NCBI GenBank assembly: GCA_020796225.1
Contig: CM036756.1
Coordinates: forward strand, 53,405,616 to 53,469,615
Origin: Arion vulgaris
Taxonomy: Eukaryota; Mollusca; Gastropoda; Stylommatophora; Arionidae
Reading direction: 5' to 3'
Length of the DNA stretch: 64,000 nucleotides
Positions 11,766 to 23,799 of this stretch are shown piece by piece (position 1 is the first letter of the stretch; each line of letters begins with the position of its first letter). Position numbers and translations under genes: made by a program. The notes under the pieces are model-generated. The model was not told where the DNA came from. It saw only the letters and a program-made list of their open reading frames with translations, and did not search any database.

Positions 11766-11916
11766 CATAGTTCATAGTTCATAGTTCATAAGTACGGTTC
11801 CAACTTCACTGCAACGGGTCACCCCATAATTGCTCCGTTCCTGTGCCAATGAGTATCACACGAAATGCTAACACCTGTGAAAAGTTTCCTGTGTGAACTA
11901 ATTCCAGAATGAAACA
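11766..11916. repeat. Dispersed repeat, copy 1 (about 150 bp)
   Basis: Starts with three to four copies of tcatagt, then taagtacggttccaacttca, ggtcaccccataattgctcc and ttccagaatgaaaca. The same succession occurs at 26696-26832 in the same orientation with about 85-90% identity by eye. No ends or coding function were recognised. Confidence 0.8.
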
Positions 11917-12660
11917 GACGCGTACCGCTACAAAAAAGCAAACTGCACCGCATAAAATGCATATGGCCGTCGCGAATGTAGCAACACAAACTGTTCATCA
12001 CTTGAATTGCAATTCTTGTCGAAGGGGACATCAATCACGGCAAAATCCAGCTTTCTGCACTCGCAATATAACTGCATACGGCAGATTGAGCTTGTTCGTC
12101 ATAACCGCTGTCCGCCATTTTCTGAATACACACAACAAACGCACGGTTGACACAGCAAAAGCATTCCATGTAACAGTCACAGCTCACAGCGTTGCTCAAG
12201 CACTAACTCAGTAGCTCGGCAAACGAAACCGGAAAATACCCGACCAAACATGGCGGGAATGCGCTAGCAAAGTCGTGTTCAGAATCAAACCGTTCTGACT
12301 CTGAATGGCCCTCCCATTCCACTTGAGCTTTTCAGCTCTTCGGCTCAGTGCCATGGACTTCGTAACTCTTCGATTCGGTGCCACGAACACGTAACTCTGG
12401 AGAACCTGTGGTTTTTCTGCCAGCCAACGGAATTGAATCGCACTCACAGGGGACTTCTTACATATTAGATGTAAGAAGTCGTGGCGACTCGTCATTAAGG
12501 GCCAGTGGGGTAGGGCCACACCAAACATTTGTAACGTGTATTTATTGTTTTAGAAATTATTTGTTCATAATTATTTTAACGTGATACTGATTAGCTTTGA
12601 AAGTAGAATATATAATGCTATAATATACATCATGAAATTCTGCGTCCTTCCTCCTTTACG
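11917..12660. other. No recognised feature
   Basis: Relatively GC-rich sequence that may belong to the same interspersed element as 11766-11916. Short open frames on both strands (11909-12214 plus, 12208-12528 minus) show no domain I recognise. A short palindrome with cttacatattagatgtaag lies near 12458. Confidence 0.4.
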
Positions 12661-12914
12661 TTACATTACTTTTCCGATCCAGCAGTCATCTGAGCATTTG
12701 CCCTTCGACTTGAGGCCATGGCAGTGAATTTACAGGTCTGTCTGAGTTGTGGTGTGTTAGTATAGAGAGTGTTTTCAACATCTGGGTATGGAGGTAGGTA
12801 CTTGTGGCGTAGGTCACTGAGTGCAAGGCACTGGAAGAGATGGTGTGTGACAGTTTCTTCTGAATAGTCAACAGAGTTGACATTGTGGGGCAATCTTTGG
12901 TTGGATGCGATGTA

Positions 12915-14237
12915 CAAGGGCGAGTCAATAAGTAAGCCACAAAGCTCTGTGGGATCGTAAGTAAATGTAGGTGTTTTCTAAAGGTGTCATTGGGTGACAG
13001 CAACATCGAACTTTATATTCTCATTCGCCAGGTGGCGCTATGTGTCTCATGCGCATGCGCAGCGCATAAACAAAATGGCGACTGTACTTACGGAGGGTAC
13101 AACTAAAGAGCAACGTGCTGTTGCGCGTTTTTTGTGGGAAAATGACTGCCTGCAAAGGACATTCATAAGGAAATGCTTCCTGTTTATGCTGACAAATGTT
13201 TGTCCCGTAAAGCGGTGCATATCTGGGTAGAAAACTTTTCTCAAGAACGCTCTAAAATTCCTGATGAAATCCGATCTGATCATTCTGTTGAGATTCCAAC
13301 AGAAGCATCCGTGCAGCGGGTGGAGGAGAAGATTAGAGGTGACAGGCGAGTAGCTTTAGACTATAGCATCTGCAATAGGATGCTTACATGGTTCAGCATA
13401 CAGCACAATGCATGATCGATTCAAATTTAAGAAAGTGTGCTCATTGTGAGTACTCGGACAATTGAAGGAGGAACACAAAATGAACCGATTTGGCCTGTCC
13501 TTTCATCATCTCTGTCGATACGAAAATGAAGGAGAAGACATGCTGAACAGAATTGTTACTGGCGATGAATCATGGGTGCATCACTACCAGTCCGAATCAA
13601 AGCGTGCTTCAATGCAGTGGAAACATTCTTCTTCGCCTTGTGTCCAAAAACTCAAGAGTACGCCATTAGCAAGGCAGGTCATGCTGACGGTGTTCTGGGA
13701 TTGTCAAGGGGTGCTTTTAACCAATTTCAAGAAGAAAGGTGACAATGTGAATTCGGAATCATACTGTGAAGTTCTATCGATGCTTCATGATGCAATTCGA
13801 AAAACGTCCAGTACTGCTAACTAGAGGAGTGTTGCTTCTTCATGACAATGCCAGACCACATACGGCTGGATTAACTCAGGAGAAAATTAACCATCTTAGG
13901 TGGGAAGCTCTGGAACATCGACCTTACAGTCACGACTTAGCCCCTAACGATTTCCACCTTTTTGATCCACTGAAAACCCACCTTGGCGGGAGACATTTCG
14001 CGAATAACGCCGAAGTTGAATGTGAAGTGAAAACGTGGTTTAGAAAACAGAGCCCGCTGTTCTATGCAGCCGGTTTGGGAGGATTGATAAAACGATGGGA
14101 TAAGTGCATCAATGTTGGTGGAAATTATGTTGAGAAATAAAGAACAATGTATGTATAAAAATAAACTGGTTTCAAGTTGTTATCATGTTTAGTTATTTTT
14201 CTACAGCCATTTGTGGCTTACTTATTGACTTCCCTCG
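12915..14237 (+). mobile_element. mariner (Tc1/mariner superfamily, DD34D), 1323 bp
   Basis: Terminal inverted repeats of about 28 bp: the left end begins caagggcgagtcaataagta and agrees with the reverse complement of the right end tttgtggcttacttattgac at 14210-14237, apart from a few bases. TA dinucleotides flank both ends (12913-12914 and 14238-14239), the expected mariner target duplication. The element interrupts the RNase H-side coding region of the LINE at 12664-17250, so it is the younger of the two. Confidence 0.93.
13075..14140 (+). pseudogene. mariner transposase, frameshifted
   Basis: The transposase would bind its inverted repeats and cut and join DNA. The ATG at 13075 starts an N-terminal helix-turn-helix region (EQRAVARFLWEN), which continues in a second frame (SRKAVHIWVENFSQERSK) and then a third. 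The catalytic triad is visible: D in GDESWVHHY (about 13565), D in HDNARPHTA (about 13845) and D in APNDFHLFDPL (about 13950). I count 34 residues between the second and third Asp, i.e. DD34D. The stop is at 14138-14140. At least three frameshifts break about 355 codons, so it is inactive although all three catalytic Asp codons survive. Confidence 0.92.
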
Positions 14238-17200
14238 TAGATGAGCATTCAGGGGCACATGTTGTGTTCTAAGGCGGAAAATAATGACTTGTTCTTGTCG
14301 TGTGAGGTGATTTATGGCATCTTTGGGCTTTGGAGTGGTCATGTGCTTAAAGAGGGCTCTGGCTGTTTTGCCCATTCATTCATTCACTCCTACTTTTTGT
14401 TACTTCTTATTATTTGTTTAGCAGTCTGCAGAGTTATTGGTCTGTCATGCTGTTGACTATTTGCTCCTGCCTTTGCAAGGATGTCTGCTCTTTCATTTCC
14501 TGTATGTTGATGTTTCCTGGTATCCACTGTAAAGTAAGCTTGACGGCAAAGGTGTTGATGAATGAACTGATGGATAGAGCCAGGGACTGGCACGCAGAGC
14601 TCTCAGGGTTTGCATTTTCTAGTGCCTGTAGCACTGTCTTACCATCAGTAAAGATAACTGTGTGCTAGGTTTTTTCAGGATGGAGCTGGAATATGTTTGT
14701 AAGATTGTGCACTGAGGTTTCAATGGCAATGGTTTCAACCTCAAAATTAGAGCAGTACTTGCCACATGCGTTTTGCAACTCATCGCACGATTTGTCTGGG
14801 TATTCTATTCGTGCACCGTATCCAGCATTAATAGTCCCTTGAAGGCTGAACCATCTGTATATACATGTATCCATTCATCTGGGAAAGATAGGATGGTATC
14901 TTGGGCCACCATCCAGAGATCTACTGGGTCTGAGCTCTTCTTGGTGATATCTTTGGTAAGTGTGGTGTTTATTTTTGGACAGGCGAGACTACAATTTGGA
15001 GGGACTTCTGTGTGTACAATTTGTGTCTCTTCTCTGTTCTCCTGCATGTGATATTTTTCTTGCAGGTCTAATGCCACGTTCAGGATTGTGTTTTGCTTCA
15101 GTATGTGCTGTGGTCGCCAGTTATCTACTATTTGTCTGTTAGGGTGGTTTCTACTAAGTCTTTTATATCTTTCCACTGTCTCTACTACTGCTGCCTCCCT
15201 CCGCATTCGCAAGGGCTCGATGTTTGTATGGATTTCACATGCTGCTGTAGGAGCTGATCTCATACCTCCAGAGATGAAATGCACTGCCTGGCTCTGTACT
15301 TTGTCCAGAGCTTCCTATGTTGTTTTACTACATGTTGCCAGCAGTGCTAGGTTGCAATCCATTACAGAGCGTACATAACCAATGTAGAGTTGCCTAAGTG
15401 TGTTTTTGTTTGCGCCCCAAGAGGTACTTGCAAGTCGTTTTAGGAGATTTAGTCTCTTTTTTAACTTCAACTTCAGGTTTTGGACATGTTTGTTAAATGA
15501 GAGCTGCCTATCCATCGTCACCCCTAGGTATGTTGGGTTATTTTCTTTCTTTAGAATATTACCATCTAGTGTTTGTGTAATATTTTTCTTTACCACCTTG
15601 TTACTCCTGGTGAAAATAGAGTATGTTGTCTTGGTGTAGTTCACTTTCAATTTCCATGTCTCACAGTATTTGCTGAGCCTGTCAAGGTCTTCATTTAGCC
15701 GCCTTTCACTGAAGCCAGTGTGCTTGCTGGTGTGCCAAAGGGCCAGGTCATCAGCATATAATGCTTTTTCTGTCAGTAGCTCTTTGGGCATGTCATTCAG
15801 AAACAGGAGGAACAGTGTACAACTTAGTGGGAAGCCCTGAGGTTGACCTTTTTCTTGCACCTGCTAGGAAGAGATGTCATTGTTGATCTTTGTATGGATA
15901 GTGCAGTCTGTGAAGGATGTTTTCTTTATCTTACCATGGATTCCTGTATCTAACATTTTACCCAGCAATCCTTTTCGCCACACTCTGTCGTATGCCTGTT
16001 GCAGGTCAATGAATACAGCAGTAGTGTGTTTTCCCCTCTGGAACCCATCAATGATAAGTCTAAAATCTGATCATCAGTTCTCTGTCCTGCTCTAAACCCT
16101 GCTTGGCTACTGTTCAGCATCTTGGTGGTTTCGAGCCACCAATATAACCGGTGATTAATCATTCTTTCAGCTAGTTTACCTCGGCATGAAGTGAGGGATA
16201 TTGGCCTATAGCTTTTCACATCTTCAGATGGTTTTCCTTTCTTCAAGATAGGTGTTATTGTTGCATTTTTCCATATCTTGGGCAATGTACCCTCATTCCA
16301 AGTTTGATTAATTAGATCTAGGATCAATCACTGCTTTACCAACATTACCAAGGTGGATGAGCATCACATTGTGAATTTTGTCTGGACCTGGTTTCTTCAT
16401 TGCTCTGGTGAGCTCAGTTTGTGTGAAGTCGTCCTCAAAGAGTGCAATATTGGCGCTGCAGGCATGTTCTTTTAACTTGAGCTCATGTCCTTCTTTATAT
16501 GTTTATCTGTTCTGTTAATGGATGCAAAGTATTTGTTAAATAATTCTGCTTTCTTTTGATCTTCCACCATTGTTACTTCAACTGTACTTATAGGCCTAGG
16601 GTTGTTGCGACGTTTTTCTCCACACAAATTGCTCAGTAACGACCATGCTTTAGTCTCATTTCTTCCTAAATCAAGATCTGCTACTGTTTTGTGCCATTTT
16701 TCTCTATTGGCCGCATTGACGGTCCGTTTTACTTCAGCATTAGTTCTATTGTAGAGGATTTTGTTTTCTAGTGTGGGCTTCTCTTCAAAATGTTTCCTCA
16801 CTTGTTCTCTTTCTTGTACTACTTTTGCAATTGTTTCATTCCAGAATGGTTTATATCTTTCTACATCCTCTAGGAATGCAGATGGAGGATGCTTTCAGTA
16901 GAGCTTCTGTGATCACAGTGCAGTAGTGTTCAATTGTTGTATTACACTTTATTTCACCTAGCAGTTTATCTGTTTCTTAATACTTTGTCCAATTGGCCTT
17001 TTTAAAATTCCAGCTTGCTCTCTGTAGAAATCGTTTGGGAGATGGTGTCAGTACAGATGTTAGGATAGGTCTGTGGTCACTTCCTATGCCGTCAAGCACC
17101 TCTAAAGTGTGTCTTTGGAGGAGATCAGATGAAATAATAGTCAAATCTGGCCTACTTAACGTGTTGTGTACCCTGTGTAATAGGGTTGGAGTTGATGTGT

Positions 17201-17250
17201 TGCCTTGAAGGACTATTAGATTGCTTGTGTTACACATTTCTTCAATGACT

Positions 17251-17935
17251 TTTACGTACCTCCTTCCACCCTAATTAGTCAACTTCACACATTTCCAGTA
17301 TACTATTGTTTTTAGGACCATTAGAAATTTGCTCTATTTAGACCGCCTGTTAACATAGTGACCTCTGACCTCTCTCTCTCTTGAATGGTTATATAGAATA
17401 GACAAATGTGTGATTTTTATTCATTCGGAACGGAAATTCCTACGCGGCAAGCCAGTGCACAGTTTAAAATTCTGCTAAAAATTAGTCCGGGTGCGTAAAT
17501 ACTGAAAGATATATAATAATTATAGAAAGTAATATAACTAATCAACTAACCATCATAGAATAATTTTACGGTAATCGCATATTCCATCAGTATACATGTG
17601 TGTACGACACTGTAAATACTCAAATATAACCAAACTCAAAATTGTTTTCGAAATTTGTTGTCTGGTGCGTGGGAAAAGATAAGATGATACATTGTTATTT
17701 ACCAAAATTCATTAATGACCGTTTTACTAATCAATCAATAAATCAAGAGATAAATCAAGAGATAAATCAAGAGATAAATCAAGAGATAAAATTAAATTTA
17801 ATGTCTTGATATTTTCCACTTATTGAATATGTGTTTGTCATGTTTCAATAAATCATATGTTACTTGTTATCTAACTTCCATGTTTTCTACATCTGAACGA
17901 AACATTGTAACATTCTCTGGTTTTTAGGATTTGTT
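17251..17935. other. AT-rich spacer with a 12-bp tandem repeat
   Basis: No gene recognised. At 17736-17788 there are four copies of ataaatcaagag. The rest is unremarkable. Confidence 0.6.
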
Positions 17936-17939
17936 TTAG

Positions 17940-18238
17940 GATTTTATATTTTCATTTTTGTTTAGTAAATTTTGCCCAGACAGGAACTTTGGTGTCTAAT
18001 CTCATAGATTTTTAACTGACAGCGGTTCTTTCACGTGCTCAGCTTGAACATAGAACCTACGTTTTATCGTCTGTCTCAGATAAGGCTTTGGAACTCAATC
18101 ACACCTACACTGAGGTCAGAGATCACTGGAAAAAAATATCCCAATCCTTTCACAAGGCAACGAACCGATTACTTTTTGAATGAGAGGTTATCACTTTACC
18201 TCCACGCCAAAAAGACCACTAATTTGCAATGAACTCAG
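17940..18238 (-). mobile_element. SINE-B, 5' part with tRNA-like head
   Basis: On the minus strand the 5' end contains an A-box-like ggtaaagtgataacctc and a B-box-like atcggttcg spaced as in a tRNA. The body (gtaggttctatgttcaag, tttcacgtg region) matches the fuller copy at 39990-40405. The 3' half with the LINE-like tail is missing here. Its 5' end abuts the Penelope-like tail at 18250. Confidence 0.65.
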
Positions 18239-18249
18239 CAAACAATTGT

Positions 18250-18375
18250 AGAATGGCGAAACACGTAATAACAAAGTACTGTAGTTTTACAAAATACAAA
18301 AACAATGACAATACACAGCAACTTTTCGACCAAAAGGCCTTTATCAAGCAAACGATACAACAAAAGTGACGAATT
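18250..18375 (-). mobile_element. Penelope-like element tail, second copy
   Basis: The reverse complement matches 4030-4152 of the Penelope-like element: gaaacacgtaat, acaaagtactgtagttttac and aaggcctttatcaagcaaacga are shared. No RT sequence is attached. Confidence 0.75.
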
Positions 18376-18487
18376 TGATAGCACACAACATATAGACTTT
18401 GACAAAGATATTACAATGGTCGAAAATGAATGAAAATATATGACCAAAAACAAATAAAGAAATAAATACTAAAAAAACTAGAAGGGG

Positions 18488-21400
18488 AAAAAAAGAAGAG
18501 AAACAATAAAAAAATCTAGTAAATATATGACTTATACACATTGAACATATACAACAAATATAAAATATGGAGCATGAGTAGAAAAAGTACTAAGAAGCAA
18601 AGAAGAGAAACAATTAAAAGAATCCAGTAAATATATGACTTATATACATTGAACATGTACAACACAAATATAAAATATGGAGCATGAGAAGAGAAAGTAC
18701 TAAGAAGCAAAGAAGAGAAACAATTAAAAGAATCCAGTAAATATATGACTTATATACATTGAACATGTACAACACATATATAAAATATGGAGCATGAGAA
18801 GAGAAAGTACTAAGAAGCAAAGAAGAGAAACAATTAAAAGAATCTAGTAAATATATGACTTATATACATTGAACATATACAACACATATATAAGATATGG
18901 AGCATGAGAAGAGAAAGTACTAAGAAGCAAAGAAGAGAAACAATTAAAAGAATCCAGTAAATATATGACTTATATACATTGAACATATACAACACATATA
19001 TAAAATATGGAGCATGAGTAGAAAAAGTACTAAGAAGCAAAGAAGAGAAACAATTAAAAGAATCCAGTAAATATATGACTTATATACATTGAACATATAC
19101 AACACATATATAAGATATGGAGCATGAGAAGAGAAAGTACTAAGAAGCAAAGAAGAGAAACAATTAAAAGAATCCAGTAAATATATGACTTATATACATT
19201 GAACATGTACAACACATATATAAAATATGCAGCATGAGAAGAGAAAGTACTAAGAAGCAAAGAAGAGAAACAATTAAAAGAATCTAGTAAATATATGACT
19301 TATATACATTGAACATATACAACACATATATAAAATATGGAGCATGAGAAGAGAAAGTACTAAGAAGCAAAGAAGAGAAACAATTAAAAGAATCCAGTAA
19401 ATATATGACTTATATACATTGAACATGTACAACACATATATAAGATATGGAGCATGAGAAGAGAAAGTACTAAGAAGCAAAGAAGAGAAACAATTAAAAG
19501 AATCTAGTAAATATATGACTTATATACATTGAACATGTACAACACATATATAAAATATGGAGCATGAGAAGAGAAAGTACTAAGAAGCAAAGAAGAGAAA
19601 CAATTAAAAGAATCTAGTAAATATATGACTTATATACATTGAACATATACAACACATATATAAGATATGGAGCATGAGAAGAGAAAGTACTAAGAAGCAA
19701 AGAAGAGAAACAATTAAAAGAATCTAGTAAATATATGACTTATATACATTGAACATGTACAACACATATATAAGATATGGAGCATGAGAAGAGAAAGTAC
19801 TAAGAAGCAAAGAAGAGAAACAATTAAAAGAATCTAGTAAATATATGACTTATATACATTGAACATGTACAACACATATATAAGATATGGAGCATGAGAA
19901 GAGAAAGTACTAAGAAGCAAAGAAGAGAAACAATTAAAAGAATCTAGTAAATATATGACTTATATACATTGAACATGTACAACACATATATAAGATATGG
20001 AGCATGAGAAGAGAAAGTACTAAGAAGCAAAGAAGAGAAACAATTAAAAGAATCTAGTAAATATATGACTTATATACATTGAACATATACAACACATATA
20101 TAAGATATGGAGCATGAGTAGAGAAAGTACTAAGAAGCAAAGAAGAGAAACAATTAAAAGAATCTAGTAAATATATGACTTATATACATTGAACATATAC
20201 AACACATATATAAAATATGGAGCATGAGAAGAGAAAGTACTAAGAAGCAAAGAAGAGAAACAATTAAAAGAATCTAGTAAATATATGACTTATATACATT
20301 GAACATATACAACACATATATAAAATATGGAGCATGAGTAGAAAAAGTACTAAGAAGCAAAGAAGAGAAACAATTAAAAGAATCCAGTAAATATATGACT
20401 TATATACATTGAACATGTACAACACATATATAAAATATGGAGCATGAGTAGAAAAAGTACTAAGAAGCAAAGAAGAGAAACAATTAAAAGAATCCAGTAA
20501 ATATATGACTTATATACATTGAACATATACAACACATATATAAGATATGGAGCATGAGAAGAGAAAGTACTAAGAAGCAAAGAAGAGAAACAATTAAAAG
20601 AATCCAGTAAATATATGACTTATATACATTGAACATATACAACACATATATAAAATATGGAGCATGAGTAGAGAAAGTACTAAGAAGCAAAGAAGAGAAA
20701 CAATTAAAAGAATCCAGTAAATATATGACTTATATACATTGAACATGTACAACACATATATAAAATATGGAGCATGAGTAGAAAAAGTACTAAGAAGCAA
20801 AGAAGAGAAACAATTAAAAGAATCCAGTAAATATATGACTTATATACATTGAACATATACAACACATATATAAGATATGGAGCATGAGAAGAGAAAGTAC
20901 TAAGAAGCAAAGAAGAGAAACAATTAAAAGAATCTAGTAAATATATGACTTATATACATTGAACATGTACAACACATATATAAAATATGGAGCATGAGTA
21001 GAGAAAGTACTAAGAAGCAAAGAAGAGAAACAATTAAAAGAATCTAGTAAATATATGACTTATATACATTGAACATGTACAACACATATATAAGATATGG
21101 AGCATGAGAAGAGAAAGTACTAAGAAGCAAAGAAGAGAAACAATTAAAAGAATCCAGTAAATATATGACTTATATACATTGAACATGTACAACACATATA
21201 TAAAATATGGAGCATGAGAAGAGAAAGTACTAAGAAGCAAAGAAGAGAAACAATTAAAAGAATCTAGTAAATATATGACTTATATACATTGAACATATAC
21301 AACACATATATAAAATATAGCATAGTAGAAAAGTACTAAGAAGCAAGAAAGAACAATTAAAAGAATCTAGTAAATATATGACTATATACATTGAACTATA

Positions 21401-21902
21401 CAACCATATATAAGATATGGAGCATGAGAAGAGAAAGTACTAAGAAGCAAAGAAGAGAAACAATTAAAAGAATCTAGTAAATATATGAAAAGTTACCAAC
21501 AACACAAGAAAGAAGAATACAACATAGTAGAATAAAGTTGACAAAGTGAAATTAGATAAACAAAAATAATTTTCACTTAATAGTGAACATATATCCAACA
21601 AAAATAAGAGAATATGGAAAGATTGATGGGGCATCAAGAGAAAGAAAAATAACCAAACAGAAGCAAAAGAAAAGAACGGAAACACATTAAAAAAGAAAAG
21701 AAATAAATATATGACTTATATACATTGAACATGTACAACACATATATAAAATATGGAGCATGAGTAGAAAAAGTACTAAGAAGCAAAGAAGAGAAACAAT
21801 TAAAAGAATCTAGTAAATATATGACTTATATACATTGAACATGTACAACACATATATAAAATATGGAGCATGAGTAGAGAAAGTACTAAGAAGCAAAGAA
21901 TG
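18488..21902. repeat. 110-bp satellite-like array, about 29 copies in two blocks
   Basis: The block at 18488-21487 holds about 27 units and 21703-21902 about two more. Each unit contains gaatctagtaaatatatgac, tatacattgaacat and atatggagcatgagaag. Divergence is low, mostly t/c at one site and aaa/aga at another. One unit at 21310-21415 has a cluster of single-base deletions. The blocks are separated by 215 bp of unrelated AT-rich sequence (21488-21702). The array ends 50 bp from the CAP-gene exon at 21952-22521 and would lie in its downstream intron. The 68-residue minus-strand frames repeated every 110 bp are artefacts. Confidence 0.95.
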
Positions 21903-21951
21903 TAACTAATAAACAAGTATACACGTATACATATAATATCTGCATGCTTAC

Positions 21952-22521
21952 TTGTATCTTTTTGAGCGCTGCTGTTAATACTGCTGCTACTATCTCTGCT
22001 ACTACCACTGCTGCTACTACTGCTGCTGGAAGTAGTGTTGTGACTAGTTGTATTAATATCCTTGTTTTGGGCTGCCGCATTCACTGCCGTATTATTTGGT
22101 TTATTTTCCTTTTTGTTCGCGTCATTGTTATTATTCTTGTTGATTTTGTCATTGACGACCGTATCCTTGTCCTTTTCATTATTTCTTTTATCCTTGGTAT
22201 TATTAACTTCCGTGTTTTTATTTTCATTGTTATTTGTAGTTTTGCTAATATCTTTAGTATCTTTTTTGATATCATGTTTTTGTCTATTATCGTTGATAAT
22301 TTTATTCTTGTTGATATTTTCTTTGTAGTCACTGTCGTCGTTGATAATATTTTTGTTGTTATTTTTCTTTTGGTTATTATTAGTGATGTCATTATCATTG
22401 CTGTTGTTCTCTTCACTTTTCTCCTCACTGCTTTTATCCTCGTCCTCGCAATTGGGAGTGTTGTTGTCGACCTTGCGTTTGGGAGTACCGATGACCACAC
22501 TAGTATTAATGTGAGGCTTAT
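21952..22521 (-). CDS. CAP-family gene, Asn/Lys/Ser-rich exon (exon d)
   Basis: This is a 570-nt open stretch of 190 codons on the minus strand. It has a strong acceptor just upstream (tttttctttgatttcag ending at 22522) and a donor gtaagc at 21951-21946. It starts with two bases of a codon and ends with one, so it is a symmetrical phase 1-1 exon. The previous exon (25309-25400) ends with a single G; joined, they give an Asp codon with the frame open. The product is of low complexity: an acidic/lysine start (KPHINTSVVIGTPKRKV), long Asn/Lys/Asp-rich tracts, then a serine run and SSINSSAQKDTS. Such a tail is unusual for a CAP protein. Alternatively the frame reads on into the 110-bp array and stops there. 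That this exon belongs to the CAP gene is inferred from phase and order. Confidence 0.6.
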
Positions 22522-22659
22522 CTGAAATCAAAGAAAAAGATGAGTTCAGATGGCAACGTAAATAAAACCTGATAATTCAGTTGGATGTGTTTACAATGAT
22601 TTTAAAGTGTTCATTAAGGATGGAACTAAGACAGGCTTAGAATAGAAACATGTAGGGGA

Positions 22660-22830
22660 TTTAATTGCTCACAAGAGTATGCTCGAGAAATTTGCCACGT
22701 GGTTAGAATGAACCAGACTACATTAGTTGCAAGAGTGTACAACCTAAAAATGATATCATCAAGAGGAAGGAGCAAACCAAGAAAATATGAACCGATGGAG
22801 TTACATACATGGTAAAACCACAATATCACA
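22660..22830 (+). mobile_element. LINE C-terminal scrap (family E-like)
   Basis: The plus strand reads a C-H-V-V-R-M motif followed by SSRGRSKPRKYEP, like the WFGH..R...SRPRKRW region of the LINE at 62815-63610. Sequence up to 23060 is not recognised. Confidence 0.5.
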
Positions 22831-23062
22831 GCATATCAAGTGACCGAGCGTGCACTATCTCGGAAACCGATCATCAGTCAAACATGTGTCGCCGTATGGC
22901 AAAAAACAGAGACAAAAGAAAGAAGAAAGAAACATTGAATATATTGATACTTGTGCCAACACTATTCATATCAACTATTTCAGATGTCACTGACAAATCT
23001 CAGATAATAATCTATATTCTATTCTGCTAACCACTGTCTTTTCAAGAAATTAAAACCTTCAT

Positions 23063-23387
23063 TATGAGAAAATCTGCAGTAGACTGGAAGACAAACACTT
23101 GATATGATTATGAGAAAATCTGCAGTAGACTGGAAGACAAACACTTGATATGATTATGAGAAAATCTGCAGTAGACTGGAAGACAAACACTTGATATGAT
23201 TATGAGAAAATCTGCAGTAGACTGGAAGACAAACACTTGATATGATTATGAGAAAATCTGCAGTAGACTGGAAGACAAACACTTGATATGATTATGAGAA
23301 AATCTGCAGTAGACTGGAAGACAAACACTTGATATGATTATGAGAAAATCTGCAGTAGACTGGAAGACAAACACTTGATATGATTAT
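23063..23387. repeat. 46-bp minisatellite, about 7 copies
   Basis: Perfect or near-perfect copies of a unit that starts attatgagaaaatctgcagt and ends cacttgatatg. The near identity indicates recent expansion. Confidence 0.95.
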
Positions 23388-23399
23388 GGAAAAGACTTT

Positions 23400-23755
23400 C
23401 TCAAAGACCTCAGCAGACCAGGCCATTATATTTCGCCCAGATACCGGACGCTGCAAGCTCCCAGACACTTACATGTTCTCTTTTGTCTATTCCCAGGTGG
23501 AAGATGGAGTTGGCTGTCCACTCTTGCCGTTAAGTGTAGGGATGGGAGCTTTAATTTGCGTTCTATGGCCAGATGTGTCGCCCTTGTGTTATATCCGTGT
23601 TTATGTAATGTGGTCTTGATATTGTCTATCCATTTTTTCTTGATCTTCCTTAGCTCTAGTACCCGATCTCTTTTTACTGTATGCTGTTATTGGTGGCTGG
23701 TTGTATTTCATTCTCATTAAATGTCCAAGCCACTGCATTTGACATATAGACTAGG
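23400..23755 (-). mobile_element. LINE C-terminal fragment (family E)
   Basis: The minus strand encodes QWLGHLMRMKYNQPP (about 23720), a short basic segment, then HGYNTRATHLAIERKLKLP (about 23560). This parallels the end of the LINE at 53421-54261 (HGLTTSSATHLAQDRKLTLP). Frame breaks are present. Confidence 0.65.
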
Positions 23756-23799
23756 ACAAAATTAAACAACTAGTGGTACCACAGAGGGTATGGGAACAA

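Larger units (their letters stand above)
12664..17250 (-). mobile_element. LINE with endonuclease, RT and RNase H (family A), degenerate, carrying a mariner
   Basis: Reading the minus strand from 17250: endonuclease end with GSDHRPI (about 17080); linker (16470-16800); RT fingers SYRPISLTSCRGKLAERM (about 16200); motif B region G-Q-P-Q-G-F-P-L-S (about 15840); motif C ALYADDLALWH (about 15750, YADD intact); NPTYLGVTMDRQLSFNKHV (about 15520); RNase H start HVYTDGSA (about 14860); second Asp region; HTGNERADILAKAG (about 14480); the C-terminal zinc-knuckle-like region continues on the other side of the mariner (12664-12914, [13 protein letters not shown]). EN-RT-RNase H architecture points to the I/Jockey superfamily. 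At least six frame breaks make it dead. Confidence 0.85.

Noticed and set aside
18516..21240. Series of 68-residue hydrophobic frames spaced 110 bp apart, resembling membrane peptides
   Set aside because: They are the same segment of a 110-bp tandem repeat seen again and again in the frame track, not separate genes.
22081..22525. Plus-strand open frames opposite the Asn-rich exon (hydrophobic, 193 and 88 residues)
   Set aside because: Antisense shadows of AAT/AAC/AAA-rich codons, which read as Ile/Val/Phe on the other strand. Splice signals support the minus strand.
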